Positions 8,641 to 17,179 of a stretch of DNA of 32,991 bases are shown piece after piece. The DNA is from a virus. Positions within the stretch are counted from its first letter, which is position 1. Each line of letters opens with the position of its first letter. Location of the stretch: positions 1-32,991 of the IMG/VR virus record IMGVR_UViG_3300033142_001206. One strand, written 5' to 3'. A program made the translations under genes and the position numbers. The notes beneath the pieces are model-generated. The model searched no databases and was not told the DNA's origin. It was given only the letters and a program-made list of their open reading frames with translations.

Positions 8641-10098
8641 TTATTGCGCTCCTAATTCAGGCGTGGCCGCAATTCTAATTAAATTAGCTTTAACTGGATC
8701 CGTAACTGTAAAGCGAATAGTTCTAGCGTTAGGAAAGCGGCCTTGTCTATTCCATACAGTTTCGTGTCCATACTCGCCAATTTTACCAATGAATCTTTTG
8801 AATTGACTTGAGAAAGTTCGACCTCCATCGTCTGAAAAATCCATCATTACAACAGGGTTAGAACCTTGCCCAACTGTCAAACCAACACCAGCTTCAAAAT
8901 CTGCTTCTAACTCACCAGCAAAGATCTTCATTCCATCTTGAGACATTGGCTTTAATGCTGCTTGTCTCAAAACTGCGTTATCGTATTCAGTGTAAATTTT
9001 ATCTACTATCTGACCTATTCGCCCGTCAATAGCATCACCACATAATAACTTGCCGTAAGCCTTAACTATGGCGTTAACTCTCCAAGGAGCATCAGTTACA
9101 CCGCTTTGGAATTCAAACCAAACTGAGAAACCAGCAAGAGCCGAAGCAGTGCCATTATAAACAAATGTTTTACCCGGAATACGATCAGAGTTAAAGCTGA
9201 ATATTGCGAAAAACTGACCTTTTTTAGAGAAAGTCATAGTGAAGGCGTTTGATATTTCATCTTTATTAAACTGTTGAATAGCGTTATCAATGGCATCAGT
9301 CGAAACTTTTACCGCTGAACTACTAGACGACTGCCGCCATATTCCTGTTAACTCATTCTCTCCACCACCAATAAACAAATAAGTATTATCAAATTTTACT
9401 ACTCCGTATTTAGTGTGTGCACCTTTTTGTGTGAATGCGCCAGGTATGATTTGAAGAGGGAAATCAGCGCCACCGACATTACGAAAAACCTCAGTTGTTT
9501 TAGAGCCTATTATTGATAGCTCATCATGGTCAACAATCTGTGTGACTATCCTGTCTGGATCTCCTTCAGCGCTACCAAAATCTAAAGCGTCAAAGGTTAG
9601 TGGTGAGTTTAGGTTTGAAACAAATAACTGTTTACCGTCAGTTGTAGTAAATACAAAAAAGCCACGGTAAAAAGTAACACTATCTGAAGTTTGAAAGTCT
9701 GGGTCTGTTATCTGAGTTAATGAGTTATCACTATTGTTAAATACAAAAGCATCGCCACCTGGTACAACAATAACTAAGCTTATTCCATTATCAGCCATTG
9801 ATACTCTAACCGTTCCGCTTATTATGCCGTGATTCGTTATAGCTCCACTTTCAGATAATGAGATTAACGAATTACCAACAACAAAGTAAGGAACGTCAGC
9901 CATAACCCAAGCACCACGGCAAATACCAAGACCAGTGCTTGCAAACTCAGTAACGCCGCTTGGTTGCATCAATGAACGATTATTTAAGGCTTCCCCCTCT
10001 GGCACTGTAGGGATCCAATTAATGCAACGCTGAGAAGATAACGGCAAACTTTCGCTTTGATAAAAACCTAATGGTATTGGCAAGGCTACGCGAGGCAC
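8641..10098 (-). CDS. Tail hub / packaged-DNA stabilisation protein, P22 gp10-like
   Basis: The 485-aa protein begins PRVALPIPLGFYQSES with a downstream CINWIP segment and GVTEFASTG, hallmarks of the gp10 family. In P22, gp10 forms a hexameric hub below gp4 that closes the DNA channel and carries the tailspikes. The start is GTG at 10098, overlapping the TAG of the gp4-like gene by one base. Length is close to P22 gp10 (about 470 aa). Repeated beta-blades with FxxG/DG turns fit a beta-propeller-like body. Confidence 0.88.
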   Translation of the reverse strand: MPRVALPIPLGFYQSESLPLSSQRCINWIPTVPEGEALNNRSLMQPSGVTEFASTGLGICRGAWVMADVPYFVVGNSLISLSESGAITNHGIISGTVRVSMADNGISLVIVVPGGDAFVFNNSDNSLTQITDPDFQTSDSVTFYRGFFVFTTTDGKQLFVSNLNSPLTFDALDFGSAEGDPDRIVTQIVDHDELSIIGSKTTEVFRNVGGADFPLQIIPGAFTQKGAHTKYGVVKFDNTYLFIGGGENELTGIWRQSSSSSAVKVSTDAIDNAIQQFNKDEISNAFTMTFSKKGQFFAIFSFNSDRIPGKTFVYNGTASALAGFSVWFEFQSGVTDAPWRVNAIVKAYGKLLCGDAIDGRIGQIVDKIYTEYDNAVLRQAALKPMSQDGMKIFAGELEADFEAGVGLTVGQGSNPVVMMDFSDDGGRTFSSQFKRFIGKIGEYGHETVWNRQGRFPNARTIRFTVTDPVKANLIRIAATPELGAQ

Positions 10099-10535
10099 TA
10101 GAAATTCTCCGTCTTATTGTTAGGAAAGAATCGGCGATCAGTGTCATTACTTGCACATTGATTACCAGAACCTAAAGGTAGTGAATCAGGGTAAGCAACG
10201 TTACTAAGATCGGAGTTAGAAGCCATTAATATTTCCATTGTGCCACTAGCTAAAGCAACCAAAGCATTACCAACAACTCTTTGAAACGATGGGGCAAGCC
10301 TAATAGCTAAATTATACTTAATTGCTGCTATTGCACTTCTATCGACATTAAGAACATCATCACCGTTTAGTAACTCGTTATAGCCTGTGATTATTCCTAT
10401 ATCATCCCATTCAAGAAGCATATCATTACAGCGCCTAATTCCTGATTGTAATTCATCATCAGTTAAAGGAACCTCGGCTGTTTTTACTCCAAGCTCCTCA
10501 AAACTATCAGATACGACTTCTCTCATAGTGATCAT
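10098..10535 (-). CDS. Head-completion / tail accessory factor, P22 gp4-like
   Basis: The 145-aa protein shows the gp4-type N-terminus (SFEELGVKTAEVPLTDDELQ), the RRCNDMLLEWDDIGI helix and a disordered C-terminus. In P22, gp4 binds the portal ring as the first head-completion factor and connects to gp10. Size and gene order (coat, gp4, gp10) agree with the family. ATG 10535 has AGGTAA upstream; an in-frame ATG at 10526 is a possible alternative. The stop overlaps the gp10-like GTG. Confidence 0.85.
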   Translation of the reverse strand: MITMREVVSDSFEELGVKTAEVPLTDDELQSGIRRCNDMLLEWDDIGIITGYNELLNGDDVLNVDRSAIAAIKYNLAIRLAPSFQRVVGNALVALASGTMEILMASNSDLSNVAYPDSLPLGSGNQCASNDTDRRFFPNNKTENF

Positions 10536-10537
10536 AA

Positions 10538-10882
10538 TTAATTACCTAACAATTCTTTAACTTCTGCGCGTAAAACTTTTAAGCTTCTACGGCAATCAAG
10601 TTCAACGTTAAAATGTTTTCGAGCATATTCTTCAAGCTCTTTCTTTTTCATAACATCAATGTTTAATTCTCCATTTAAGCGTTCGCCAACACCTTCAAGC
10701 GCCTCACCTAAAACCTGAACAGCAGCAGGATCATTTTCATCAACGCCAAAATCTTTTATTTTAGCGAATTTAGCAGGGGTATCAGCCCAACCTTCCTTTT
10801 CATGTTTTTCATATTCATCAGAGTTGATGATCTTTGGCTGGTGTTCTGCGTGATAAATCCAGCGAGAATAGTTTTTGTTCAT
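10538..10882 (-). CDS. Small head-region protein with SAP/Rho_N-like C-terminal helix pair
   Basis: The 114-aa protein has two parts. The N-terminal part contains SRWIYHAEHQPKIINSDEYE and a WADTPAKF segment common in phage head-region proteins. The C-terminal 40 residues (KKKELEEYARKHFNVELDCR, then SLKVLRAEV) resemble a HeH/SAP/Rho_N helix-extension-helix that often binds nucleic acid or protein. It lies between coat and gp4 genes, two bases from the gp4-like start. A decoration or head-assembly role is inferred. The endonuclease gene at 11047 and its leader separate it from the coat gene. Confidence 0.7.
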   Translation of the reverse strand: MNKNYSRWIYHAEHQPKIINSDEYEKHEKEGWADTPAKFAKIKDFGVDENDPAAVQVLGEALEGVGERLNGELNIDVMKKKELEEYARKHFNVELDCRRSLKVLRAEVKELLGN

Positions 10883-10953
10883 AACTTGTTCCTTTTGTCT
10901 TGTTTTTTTATTGTAGCATTATCCTACTAACAATGAGAAGTATGCTAAACTCA

Positions 10954-11046
10954 TTTGTGCACCTAGATTTAGCGGTCGAAAACCTGAACTTAGAACAGGC
11001 TGGTGCAAAACTTCAATTCTAAGCAATTACACTAAGGTAATTAACT
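10954..11046 (+). ncRNA. Structured RNA leader of endonuclease gene, copy 1 (unclassified)
   Basis: P1 is GCACC 10959-10963 with GGTGC 11002-11006. The joining segment TAGATTTAGCGGTCGAAA is 10964-10981. P2 is CCTG 10983-10986 with CAGG 10996-10999. Its loop bases CTTAGAA (10989-10995) are exactly complementary to TTCTAAG at 11017-11023, forming a pseudoknot. A last hairpin, AATTAC 11025-11030 with GTAATT 11037-11042, holds the Shine-Dalgarno AAGG just before ATG 11047. Copies at 14306-14395 (minus) and 28624-28718 share the layout with different helix sequences. A TATGCT box at 10941-10946 could be the -10 of its own promoter. It is too small and lacks the partners to be HEARO; no known class is recognised. 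Confidence 0.75.
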
Positions 11047-11538
11047 ATGATCACTCTAGATATATTAAAGAAAAACCTATCTTATGACAAATCAACAGGA
11101 TTATTTACTTGGTTAATATCAAGTAACGGAAGAATAAAAGTTGGCGATATAGCTGGAACATTAACAAAAAAGGGTTACATTCACATTGGACTGTCTGGAA
11201 AAATACACAAAGCACATAGATTGGCTTGGTTGTATGTTTATGGAGAAATACCAACAAACACAATAGATCATATTGACGGAAACCAACTAAACAATAAAAT
11301 TAAAAACCTAAGAAACGTCACTCATTCACAAAACTTAAAAAATACAAAAATGTACAAACATAATACCAGTGGGTTTTGCGGTGTTTATTGGAAAGAGCAG
11401 AACAAGAAGTGGCTAGCATCAATTAATAGCGAGGGCAGTTTTAAATATTTAGGCTTATTCGATAATTTAAGTGACGCTGTTAAAGCAAGAATCGAAGCAG
11501 AAAAAATATATGGATTTCATATAAACCACGGAAGATAA
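11047..11538 (+). CDS. HNH homing endonuclease with AP2 domain
   Basis: The 163-aa protein shares the layout of the 1128 gene: an N-terminal strand region, HNH_3 core (AHRLAWLYVYGEIPTNTIDH, IDGNQLNNKIKNLR) and a C-terminal AP2-like domain (SGFCGVYWKEQNKKWLAS, KYLGLFDNLSDAVKARIEAE). It lies on the opposite strand to the late operon, between the coat gene and the 114-aa head gene. The structured leader at 10954-11046 precedes it and a perfect terminator follows, so it looks like a self-contained mobile unit. TAAGG lies nine bases before ATG. Confidence 0.87.
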   Translation: MITLDILKKNLSYDKSTGLFTWLISSNGRIKVGDIAGTLTKKGYIHIGLSGKIHKAHRLAWLYVYGEIPTNTIDHIDGNQLNNKIKNLRNVTHSQNLKNTKMYKHNTSGFCGVYWKEQNKKWLASINSEGSFKYLGLFDNLSDAVKARIEAEKIYGFHINHGR

Positions 11539-11564
11539 AAAGGGAGCTATTAAGCTCCCTTTTT
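11537..11564. terminator. Bidirectional intrinsic terminator after coat gene and endonuclease
   Basis: A perfect 12-bp stem, AAAAAGGGAGCT with loop ATTA and its complement, has U-tracts on both strands. It stops the rightward endonuclease transcript directly after the stop at 11538. On the minus strand it sits 18 bases past the coat stop codon, where it would end or thin out transcription after the most highly needed late gene. Confidence 0.9.
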
Positions 11565-11582
11565 GTTTCTAGTTAAATGAAT

Positions 11583-12809
11583 TTAGCTAGTCGTGCGGAT
11601 TGCAAAATCAGGGTTTTGAGCCTTAACACCAAACAAGATATCGAAACGATAAATAGTTTGGTCATTAGTAATATCATACTGACGAACAGAACGAATACTA
11701 ATATTACCAAAACTTTCACGGCTTGCGGTTGCTCCATCTTCAGGAAGATCCAGCGGAGCCATTGCAAGAGTAATAGCATTTTTATGGAATGCCAAGTTCT
11801 GCTTATGGCTTGTACCACCAGCACCAGTTTTAACAGTGATAGCCGCGTCTTCTGCTGGCGCTGCTGTTACTGTTTGATATGGACCACTAACAATCATAGG
11901 TGGTGAGATTGTTAAAGCTGCTGGACCAGTAGTAGCACCAGCCGCCGCATCTGCAACAACAGTGAATGTTTGCAAATCGCCAGTATCTTTACGAGTACGG
12001 CGGTTAACAGAATTAACACCAGCAATTGTAATAACGTCACCGGCTAATAAAATATCAGCAGTGTCATTAGTCCAACCATCAGTATTAAGAGTTTGCGTCC
12101 ATGAGTCACCACTTGCAGCATAAGTAACAGACTGGGCAGCACCGTTAACTAAAGGAGTACCAGTAGCAATACCTACGGTATGAAGTGCTAAAGATTGGTT
12201 TTCAAACAGTTCAAACTTACTGTAACGACCAATAGAAGCTTCTTCGATAGCTTTAGTTGCGATCTCTTTCGGGAACACATTCTTTAAGCCATCAGCAAGA
12301 GCTAAACTAGCGTCTTCATCATAGAAGGCAGACCAACGGATATTCATTGGTGTACCAAGTTTAGTTAGCACTTTAGCCGCCGCGCCAACTTCTAAGAAAG
12401 TTGAAGGTGCTGTACCAGGTGTGCCAACGAAGTTACCAATATCTTTATAAACTTCACCAATTGCAGTTTCAACAGCTTGTGCAAGTTCTGCCGCCGCTGG
12501 TTGAACATAACGCTCAGTAAAGTCTTCAACACTTAAAGTTAAATCTTGCGAGCTGATAGCAAAGTTAACTTTTTTACGTTGATCAAGTGTTACTTCTGCT
12601 GCGCGTTCTTCAACATCTTCATTAGATGCGATAACAGCGCCATCAGTAGCGGTAAACATAATAGGACGGCGAACATCAATTGTAGCGCCTACCTTGCGAA
12701 ACTTATCATCTAATTGACGATCTACTTTCGCGCCCATTTGCAAAGAGTTCATAAACTCTTTTAATAGTAAACGAGTTACTAGTTTTGTATTCTTAAAATT
12801 GTTAGCCAT
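11583..12809 (-). CDS. Major capsid (coat) protein, P22 coat family
   Basis: The 408-aa protein starts MANNFKNTKLVTRLLLKEFM, with RKVGATIDVRRP and FAISSQDLTLSVEDFTERYV downstream. These match the P22-type HK97-fold coat family, including the conserved region around the N-arm and E-loop. Length is close to P22 gp5 (430 aa). AAGGA precedes the ATG at good spacing. It follows the scaffold gene and is closed by the strong terminator at 11537-11564. Confidence 0.92.
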   Translation of the reverse strand: MANNFKNTKLVTRLLLKEFMNSLQMGAKVDRQLDDKFRKVGATIDVRRPIMFTATDGAVIASNEDVEERAAEVTLDQRKKVNFAISSQDLTLSVEDFTERYVQPAAAELAQAVETAIGEVYKDIGNFVGTPGTAPSTFLEVGAAAKVLTKLGTPMNIRWSAFYDEDASLALADGLKNVFPKEIATKAIEEASIGRYSKFELFENQSLALHTVGIATGTPLVNGAAQSVTYAASGDSWTQTLNTDGWTNDTADILLAGDVITIAGVNSVNRRTRKDTGDLQTFTVVADAAAGATTGPAALTISPPMIVSGPYQTVTAAPAEDAAITVKTGAGGTSHKQNLAFHKNAITLAMAPLDLPEDGATASRESFGNISIRSVRQYDITNDQTIYRFDILFGVKAQNPDFAIRTTS

Positions 12810-12830
12810 TTTAGTTCCTTAGTCCTTCAC

Positions 12831-13646
12831 CTAACCGTATTTCTTCATCCATTCATCCATTGACATATCATCGCCAATATCTGAACTTAACGCGCTACCA
12901 GACTTTAAAGTCTCGATTGGATCAGGAGCTGCACTTGTTTTAATTTCGGGTTTAGCTGATAACTTAGTTGAAAGCTTGCCTAATTGCATCATTGCCATTG
13001 CTGGCGACATATTAGCTAGGGCTTCGGCTTCTTCTGGGTTAGAGCCTAAATGGTAAACCATTTCAGCACCGTCTTCAGATTGCATAATTGCATCAGCAAC
13101 ACCTTGAGGAAGATTAGGTATAGCGTTTGCTTTTTCGTCAAAATCGCTTTTACCTAATGCGTTAGCTCTCTCGTTAAAGGTAGTTAACACTTTCTCACTT
13201 TCGGTTTTTTGCTGTTCTGCCTTTGCGTCTGCTGATTGCTTAGCTAAAGTTTCTTGAACACCTTTATCAATATCATACTGAAGGTTTGCCTTGTTAAAAG
13301 CATCTTCATCATAATCATGATCTTCTAATTTTGGCTTAACTAAAGTTTCCTTTTCTTTAGCGGCCTCTAGTGCATCAATCTTCTTTTGCAAATCATCAGC
13401 TCGGCGCTTTTCAGCGTATTTATCGGCTGTTACTTTGTCGATACGCTTTTGAAAACCATCTTCTTTTGGCTTTTCAGCATCGGTTGAAGCTGGTTTATTC
13501 GTATCTATTTCTTCTTTTGCGGTGGCTGATTCCGCTTTCGTAGCGTCTAAATCTGTTTGTTTTGAGTCCTGATCAAGAACCTCGCCCACAAACGCATCAA
13601 GAGGATCTACTTGTGCAGCTGGTTTTTCTTTGTTTATAACTTCCAC
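12831..13646 (-). CDS. Scaffolding protein
   Basis: The 271-aa protein is very rich in Lys, Glu, Asp and Ala with an extended coiled coil (about residues 65-160; RADDLQKKIDALEAAKEKE) and a Met-rich segment near residues 210-225. This composition is typical of podophage scaffolds, which direct coat assembly and leave the procapsid. Start is GTG 13646 with AAAGGTG upstream; no ATG is better placed. The gene lies directly before the coat gene, as in P22. It is separated from the portal gene by an inserted endonuclease unit. Confidence 0.82.
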   Translation of the reverse strand: MEVINKEKPAAQVDPLDAFVGEVLDQDSKQTDLDATKAESATAKEEIDTNKPASTDAEKPKEDGFQKRIDKVTADKYAEKRRADDLQKKIDALEAAKEKETLVKPKLEDHDYDEDAFNKANLQYDIDKGVQETLAKQSADAKAEQQKTESEKVLTTFNERANALGKSDFDEKANAIPNLPQGVADAIMQSEDGAEMVYHLGSNPEEAEALANMSPAMAMMQLGKLSTKLSAKPEIKTSAAPDPIETLKSGSALSSDIGDDMSMDEWMKKYG

Positions 13647-13741
13647 GTGGACACCTTTCGGTTAATTAATATCTTGCCGTTATTCAAGGCATAACGTAAG
13701 CCTATGGTTGATATTACTACTATATTGTTATTCTTTCAATA

Positions 13742-14305
13742 TTATGGCTTGAACTCTGTAGATATACGCATTAGATAACCTTTTAATGGTTCTTTTTGTT
13801 GATGGGCTACGTTAGTTATTAATTTTGATTTGAAGTCTTTATATGCTTCACTGGCTTCTTTTGGTGTTGAAAAATAACCTAAATGCTTTTGCTTTTTATT
13901 TATTCTGCATCTTGCTATAAATTTATTCTTAACCTTATCAAAATAAACGCCTTTTGGGTGCTCGCCCCTTAATGATCTGCAATCCGTTAAAAGCTTGTTT
14001 ATTTCCTGCTCTATAAATAAGCACGATTCAGGAGAGTATTTTTTATTTCCTGTTATAGCTATATCTTTATCAAGGTGTTTGCCTTTCCAATCTTGTTTAA
14101 CCATCCAGTTTTTAAAGTTTGAGAAAATCAACCATTCATCACAAACGGTACAATCTTTATATGTTGGGTGAGTCTTATGATGGATTTTTGAATAACATCT
14201 TTTTATCATGCCATACCACCTCTTGTAGTATGGGCAGCAACTTACTTTTGTTGATTTGTTACTATCGTTAACACCAAAACCAAATACTAGTTTTTTTATG
14301 ATCAT
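13742..14305 (-). CDS. Homing-type endonuclease with C-terminal AP2 domain
   Basis: The 187-aa protein belongs to a phage endonuclease family with the pattern RWYGMIKRCYS, PTYKDCTVCDEW, F-NWMVKQDW, LDKDI, YSPESCLF. Two Cys pairs may bind zinc. A C-terminal AP2-like segment follows (GVYFDKVKNKFIARCR, HLGYFSTPKEASEAY). ATG 14305 is chosen over an upstream GTG because AAAGGTG then has correct spacing. It lies between portal and scaffold genes in the same direction, with its own structured leader. It is a close relative of the protein at 28719, and both carry the same leader type. Confidence 0.8.
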   Translation of the reverse strand: MIIKKLVFGFGVNDSNKSTKVSCCPYYKRWYGMIKRCYSKIHHKTHPTYKDCTVCDEWLIFSNFKNWMVKQDWKGKHLDKDIAITGNKKYSPESCLFIEQEINKLLTDCRSLRGEHPKGVYFDKVKNKFIARCRINKKQKHLGYFSTPKEASEAYKDFKSKLITNVAHQQKEPLKGYLMRISTEFKP

Positions 14306-14395
14306 AACTATCACCTTTAGTTATTTCACCGAAAGAAGTTTTGCGGAAAATAGTCGGTGTAACTATTTTTCAGGAGCAACCCCTATCCGCAGATT
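14306..14395 (-). ncRNA. Structured RNA leader of endonuclease gene, copy 2 (unclassified)
   Basis: Read on the minus strand, P1 is TGCGGA (14391-14386) with TCCGCA (14347-14342). The joining segment TAGGGGTTGCTCCTGAAA is 14385-14368. P2 is AATAGT (14367-14362) with ACTATT (14354-14349). Loop bases CACCG (14359-14355) pair with CGGTG (14331-14327), a pseudoknot. The last hairpin, AACTA (14322-14318) with TAGTT (14310-14306), has AAGG in its loop and ends directly at ATG 14305. Sharing ten of 18 joining bases with the other two copies while all stems differ argues strongly for conserved RNA structure. Confidence 0.78.
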
Positions 14396-14396
14396 T

Positions 14397-14402
14397 ATTA
14401 TA
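14397..14402 (-). promoter_or_regulatory. Candidate -10 box of endonuclease unit
   Basis: A perfect TATAAT on the minus strand lies just downstream of the portal stop codon. A transcript starting about seven bases later would begin at the first base of P1 of the structured leader, which supports a dedicated promoter. The -35 is weak (CAGAAT-like at 17 bp), so the call is tentative. Confidence 0.45.
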
Positions 14403-14410
14403 ACACTAAA

Positions 14411-16519
14411 TTAATTATTATTCTGTTCTGCTAATTGCTCACTAATAACAGCTTGATTTACTATATCGGCTGCTTGCTCACTGTTTGGCCCTGCATCTAA
14501 AGCCTGTTGACCTTCAACAATAATATCTTGCTGCTTAATTCTAATGTTGTGATCAGCTTGTGAAAGAGGAACGCCAGCTTCAATTTGTGTTTTGAATGTA
14601 TCAATCAATTTTTCATAAGCTTCAATAGTTGCTTGCTGAGTATCAACTTGAACCTGAAGCGTTTTAGCATCTTGGTTTTCAATGTCACTGATTAATTTTT
14701 CAGTTTGAATTTGAATGTTTTCAGTGATCGCCTGTTGTTGTGGATCAGGTTGTTGAGGCTTATCTAAGCCCATGTCTTTTATTTCTTGTTCAGTTGGTTC
14801 AATAGTGCCATTTTGAATCATTACCTTTCTAACACGCTTGGTTAGCTCTTTAGTTTCAAGTATTGGTAAATCTTTTGCCACTAAATCCATTGCCAAAGCT
14901 TCAAATTGTGGTGAGTTAGAAATTAAATCCATTATCTGCTGCGCTGACTCTTGGCGCTGAGTTGCAAAAGCTGGCCCCGTTTCAGTAACAACATCATATT
15001 TACCAATTGATAAATCATTAACTAAAACAGGTTTGCCCGTTTCTTCGTCAACAATTTCTTGGTTAACTGTATTTATTTCTACGTTCTCAGTTTCACCGTC
15101 TTGTTGCATGATGCGAACTTGGCGAGCTGTATCGTAAATTCTAGGGATTAAATCAACGAGTATCTCACCACAATAATCAATAGACTTAGAAAGGTTATCA
15201 GTGAATATAAATGAACCTCTATCACCTTGACGCTCTTGAGCAACAATAGCTTTACCGCTTTTAAGTTCAGGATTTACACCGATTGAAGGCGGTTGCATAC
15301 CAGTAACATGATAAAGATCCATGCTTGCTTGCTGTATTTGTTGTAAGAAAGCGCCTTGAACAGCAGGAGCGCCGCCACGCTGAGGAATGCCAGGCACTTT
15401 ATTATCTGGATTGAATAGCATGAAAGGACTGTTTTGATTAGCAAAATTTTTCAACTTTGTTTCATGACCTTTTGCTTGCGCTGGTGTTATCCATATTGGA
15501 TCTTTAGGCGTTAACGCTGCCGTTTCAATAACTGAGTTTGTTGCATAGTTATAGATTCGATTAGCATCTTTGGCAAAACGAACAATACCACGTGTATATG
15601 TTTGACTTTCAATATGAGCTTGACGGCCATAAACAGGAATAAGAGGAATAAATTTACCAGCCCAATCTTTAGGTCCCTCTAAAATTCCGCTACCGTCCAT
15701 TAAGTACATTTCAATTTTATGGCTTTTTACTTGGCGAGTTTTTTTAACGGTTACACCTTGAGCCGCCAATTCATCTAAAACGCTTTTCTCTTCATCACTG
15801 TCAATAACTCGACCATCTGATAATAAAGCAATATTTTTAGTAACTGGTGTTTTAACCCAATATTCAGCAACACGAACTGAATCATCACCGAACCAATCAG
15901 AACAACCAGAAGTATTATATTGCTCTTGTGACCATTCAGCCATTGGTGAGTCTGGAAAACGATCTTCGTGCTCGTCCTTTTGCATATCAACAGTAACAAA
16001 GGCAAACATTGCATCACGTTTGTCATATTCAATAGCAGCATCATCAAACCACAATGAAGTTGTAGCCGTATTTAATGGTTTGATTTTTATATCTTGGTCA
16101 AAAGCATCATCATCACTAAACTCAGTGATAACACGCCAGCCACCAAAACCACCGTTAACCACTTCATCAAAAGCAGTATCATAAGAGTTGCTTGCTTTGC
16201 TATCGCTTTCAATATTTCGGATTAACCCGGTTAAAGTTTTAGCTACATCTTCAGTAGCACCACCAGAAACAGGTCTAATTTTGATGTTAGTACGGTTTTG
16301 ACGTTGATCACCAATAAGTTGATCAACTGCGCCAGCAACACGGTTAATTGTGAATCGTGGGCGGTTCGCGCGTTTTTCCTTTGCACCATCATCCCACTGG
16401 CCATCTTCAGTTTGGGCAAATTTAATATCTTCAACGGCTAACTTTCTTTGATCTCGTTCTTTTTTTTCAATGCGTTCGAATCTTTTAATTGCGAGAGAGT
16501 GTATTTTTTCTTTACTCAT
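14411..16519 (-). CDS. Portal protein, P22 gp1-like
   Basis: The 702-aa protein contains typical podophage portal segments: RPRFTINRVAGAVDQLIGDQ near residues 60-80, RIYNYATNSVIETAAL and a MQPPSIGVNPELKSGKAIVA region, with Gln-rich coiled coil at the C-terminus. The dodecameric portal is the DNA entry gate and docking ring for terminase and gp4. ATG 16519 is chosen because GGAGG lies eight bases upstream and because it overlaps the TGA of the preceding endonuclease (ATGA). A start at 16534 would add five residues. Length is close to P22 gp1 (725 aa). Confidence 0.9.
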   Translation of the reverse strand: MSKEKIHSLAIKRFERIEKKERDQRKLAVEDIKFAQTEDGQWDDGAKEKRANRPRFTINRVAGAVDQLIGDQRQNRTNIKIRPVSGGATEDVAKTLTGLIRNIESDSKASNSYDTAFDEVVNGGFGGWRVITEFSDDDAFDQDIKIKPLNTATTSLWFDDAAIEYDKRDAMFAFVTVDMQKDEHEDRFPDSPMAEWSQEQYNTSGCSDWFGDDSVRVAEYWVKTPVTKNIALLSDGRVIDSDEEKSVLDELAAQGVTVKKTRQVKSHKIEMYLMDGSGILEGPKDWAGKFIPLIPVYGRQAHIESQTYTRGIVRFAKDANRIYNYATNSVIETAALTPKDPIWITPAQAKGHETKLKNFANQNSPFMLFNPDNKVPGIPQRGGAPAVQGAFLQQIQQASMDLYHVTGMQPPSIGVNPELKSGKAIVAQERQGDRGSFIFTDNLSKSIDYCGEILVDLIPRIYDTARQVRIMQQDGETENVEINTVNQEIVDEETGKPVLVNDLSIGKYDVVTETGPAFATQRQESAQQIMDLISNSPQFEALAMDLVAKDLPILETKELTKRVRKVMIQNGTIEPTEQEIKDMGLDKPQQPDPQQQAITENIQIQTEKLISDIENQDAKTLQVQVDTQQATIEAYEKLIDTFKTQIEAGVPLSQADHNIRIKQQDIIVEGQQALDAGPNSEQAADIVNQAVISEQLAEQNNN

Positions 16520-17175
16520 GCCGCTTTCCTCCATTGTTTGTGGTGTTTGCGTTTACCATTATATACGGCACACATATTGCCATCGCTTAAATTATTGTCA
16601 CGGCAAAACTCTGTTAGGTTATAGATATCAACTATCTGGTCTTCAGGATTTGTAAATCTATAGTGTTTTGCTTTTGCCTTGATGCTGTTATTTTTTGCGC
16701 TAACAAACATACAAGTCTTAGGTGAGTAAATCTTGTTGTCGTTAACCTTAATATCTTTATCTAACTCATATCCATCAATATAATTAACATTGAACCACTC
16801 AGCAAAAACTTGAAAGTTGTGCCATTCAACACAAACCGTACAGTCTTTATATGTTGGATGCTTATTATGATATTTAGGATCATAGCACCTTCTCAACATT
16901 TCATGCCACGTTGCGTATACTTTGGTTTTCGTATTTTTTACGCTCACCTTAGCATTACCAAGTCCAACAAACCCAATACCGTAAACGGAACAGTAAAGCT
17001 TATCCTTTACGCTGCCAGATCTTATATGCCCTGCCTCTACCGTGCTTTTATAGCCAGTAGCAATAAATTCTATACGGATATCGCAATGGTTGACGTACTC
17101 AATAATCTTAAATAAGCCACACCCATTAGCTTTATGGATGCTTCCTACTATCATATCATTTGGTATTTTATTCAT
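16516..17175 (-). CDS. Homing-type endonuclease inserted between terL and portal genes
   Basis: The 219-aa protein carries the same core as the 13742 and 28719 proteins (WHEMLRRCYDP, HPTYKDCTVCVEWHNF, LDKDI, YSPKTCMFV). It has an extra N-terminal domain of about 75 residues and, instead of AP2, a C-terminal helix-turn-helix-like module (YNLTEFCRDNNLSDGNMCAV) of NUMOD type. GGTGA lies just before ATG 17175, four bases past the terL stop. Its stop overlaps the portal start, so it is fully inside the packaging operon and relies on readthrough. No structured RNA leader is present here. Confidence 0.8.
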   Translation of the reverse strand: MNKIPNDMIVGSIHKANGCGLFKIIEYVNHCDIRIEFIATGYKSTVEAGHIRSGSVKDKLYCSVYGIGFVGLGNAKVSVKNTKTKVYATWHEMLRRCYDPKYHNKHPTYKDCTVCVEWHNFQVFAEWFNVNYIDGYELDKDIKVNDNKIYSPKTCMFVSAKNNSIKAKAKHYRFTNPEDQIVDIYNLTEFCRDNNLSDGNMCAVYNGKRKHHKQWRKAA

Positions 17176-17179
17176 ATTT

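Noticed and set aside
10959-11023. tRNA-like structure
   Set aside because: There is no cloverleaf, T-loop or anticodon arm; the helices form a nested stem plus pseudoknot.
10954-11046. HEARO RNA, group I intron or hammerhead ribozyme
   Set aside because: The element is about 90 nt, has no IscB-type gene, interrupts no exon and lacks the CTGATGA core of hammerheads. The neighbouring genes are intact.
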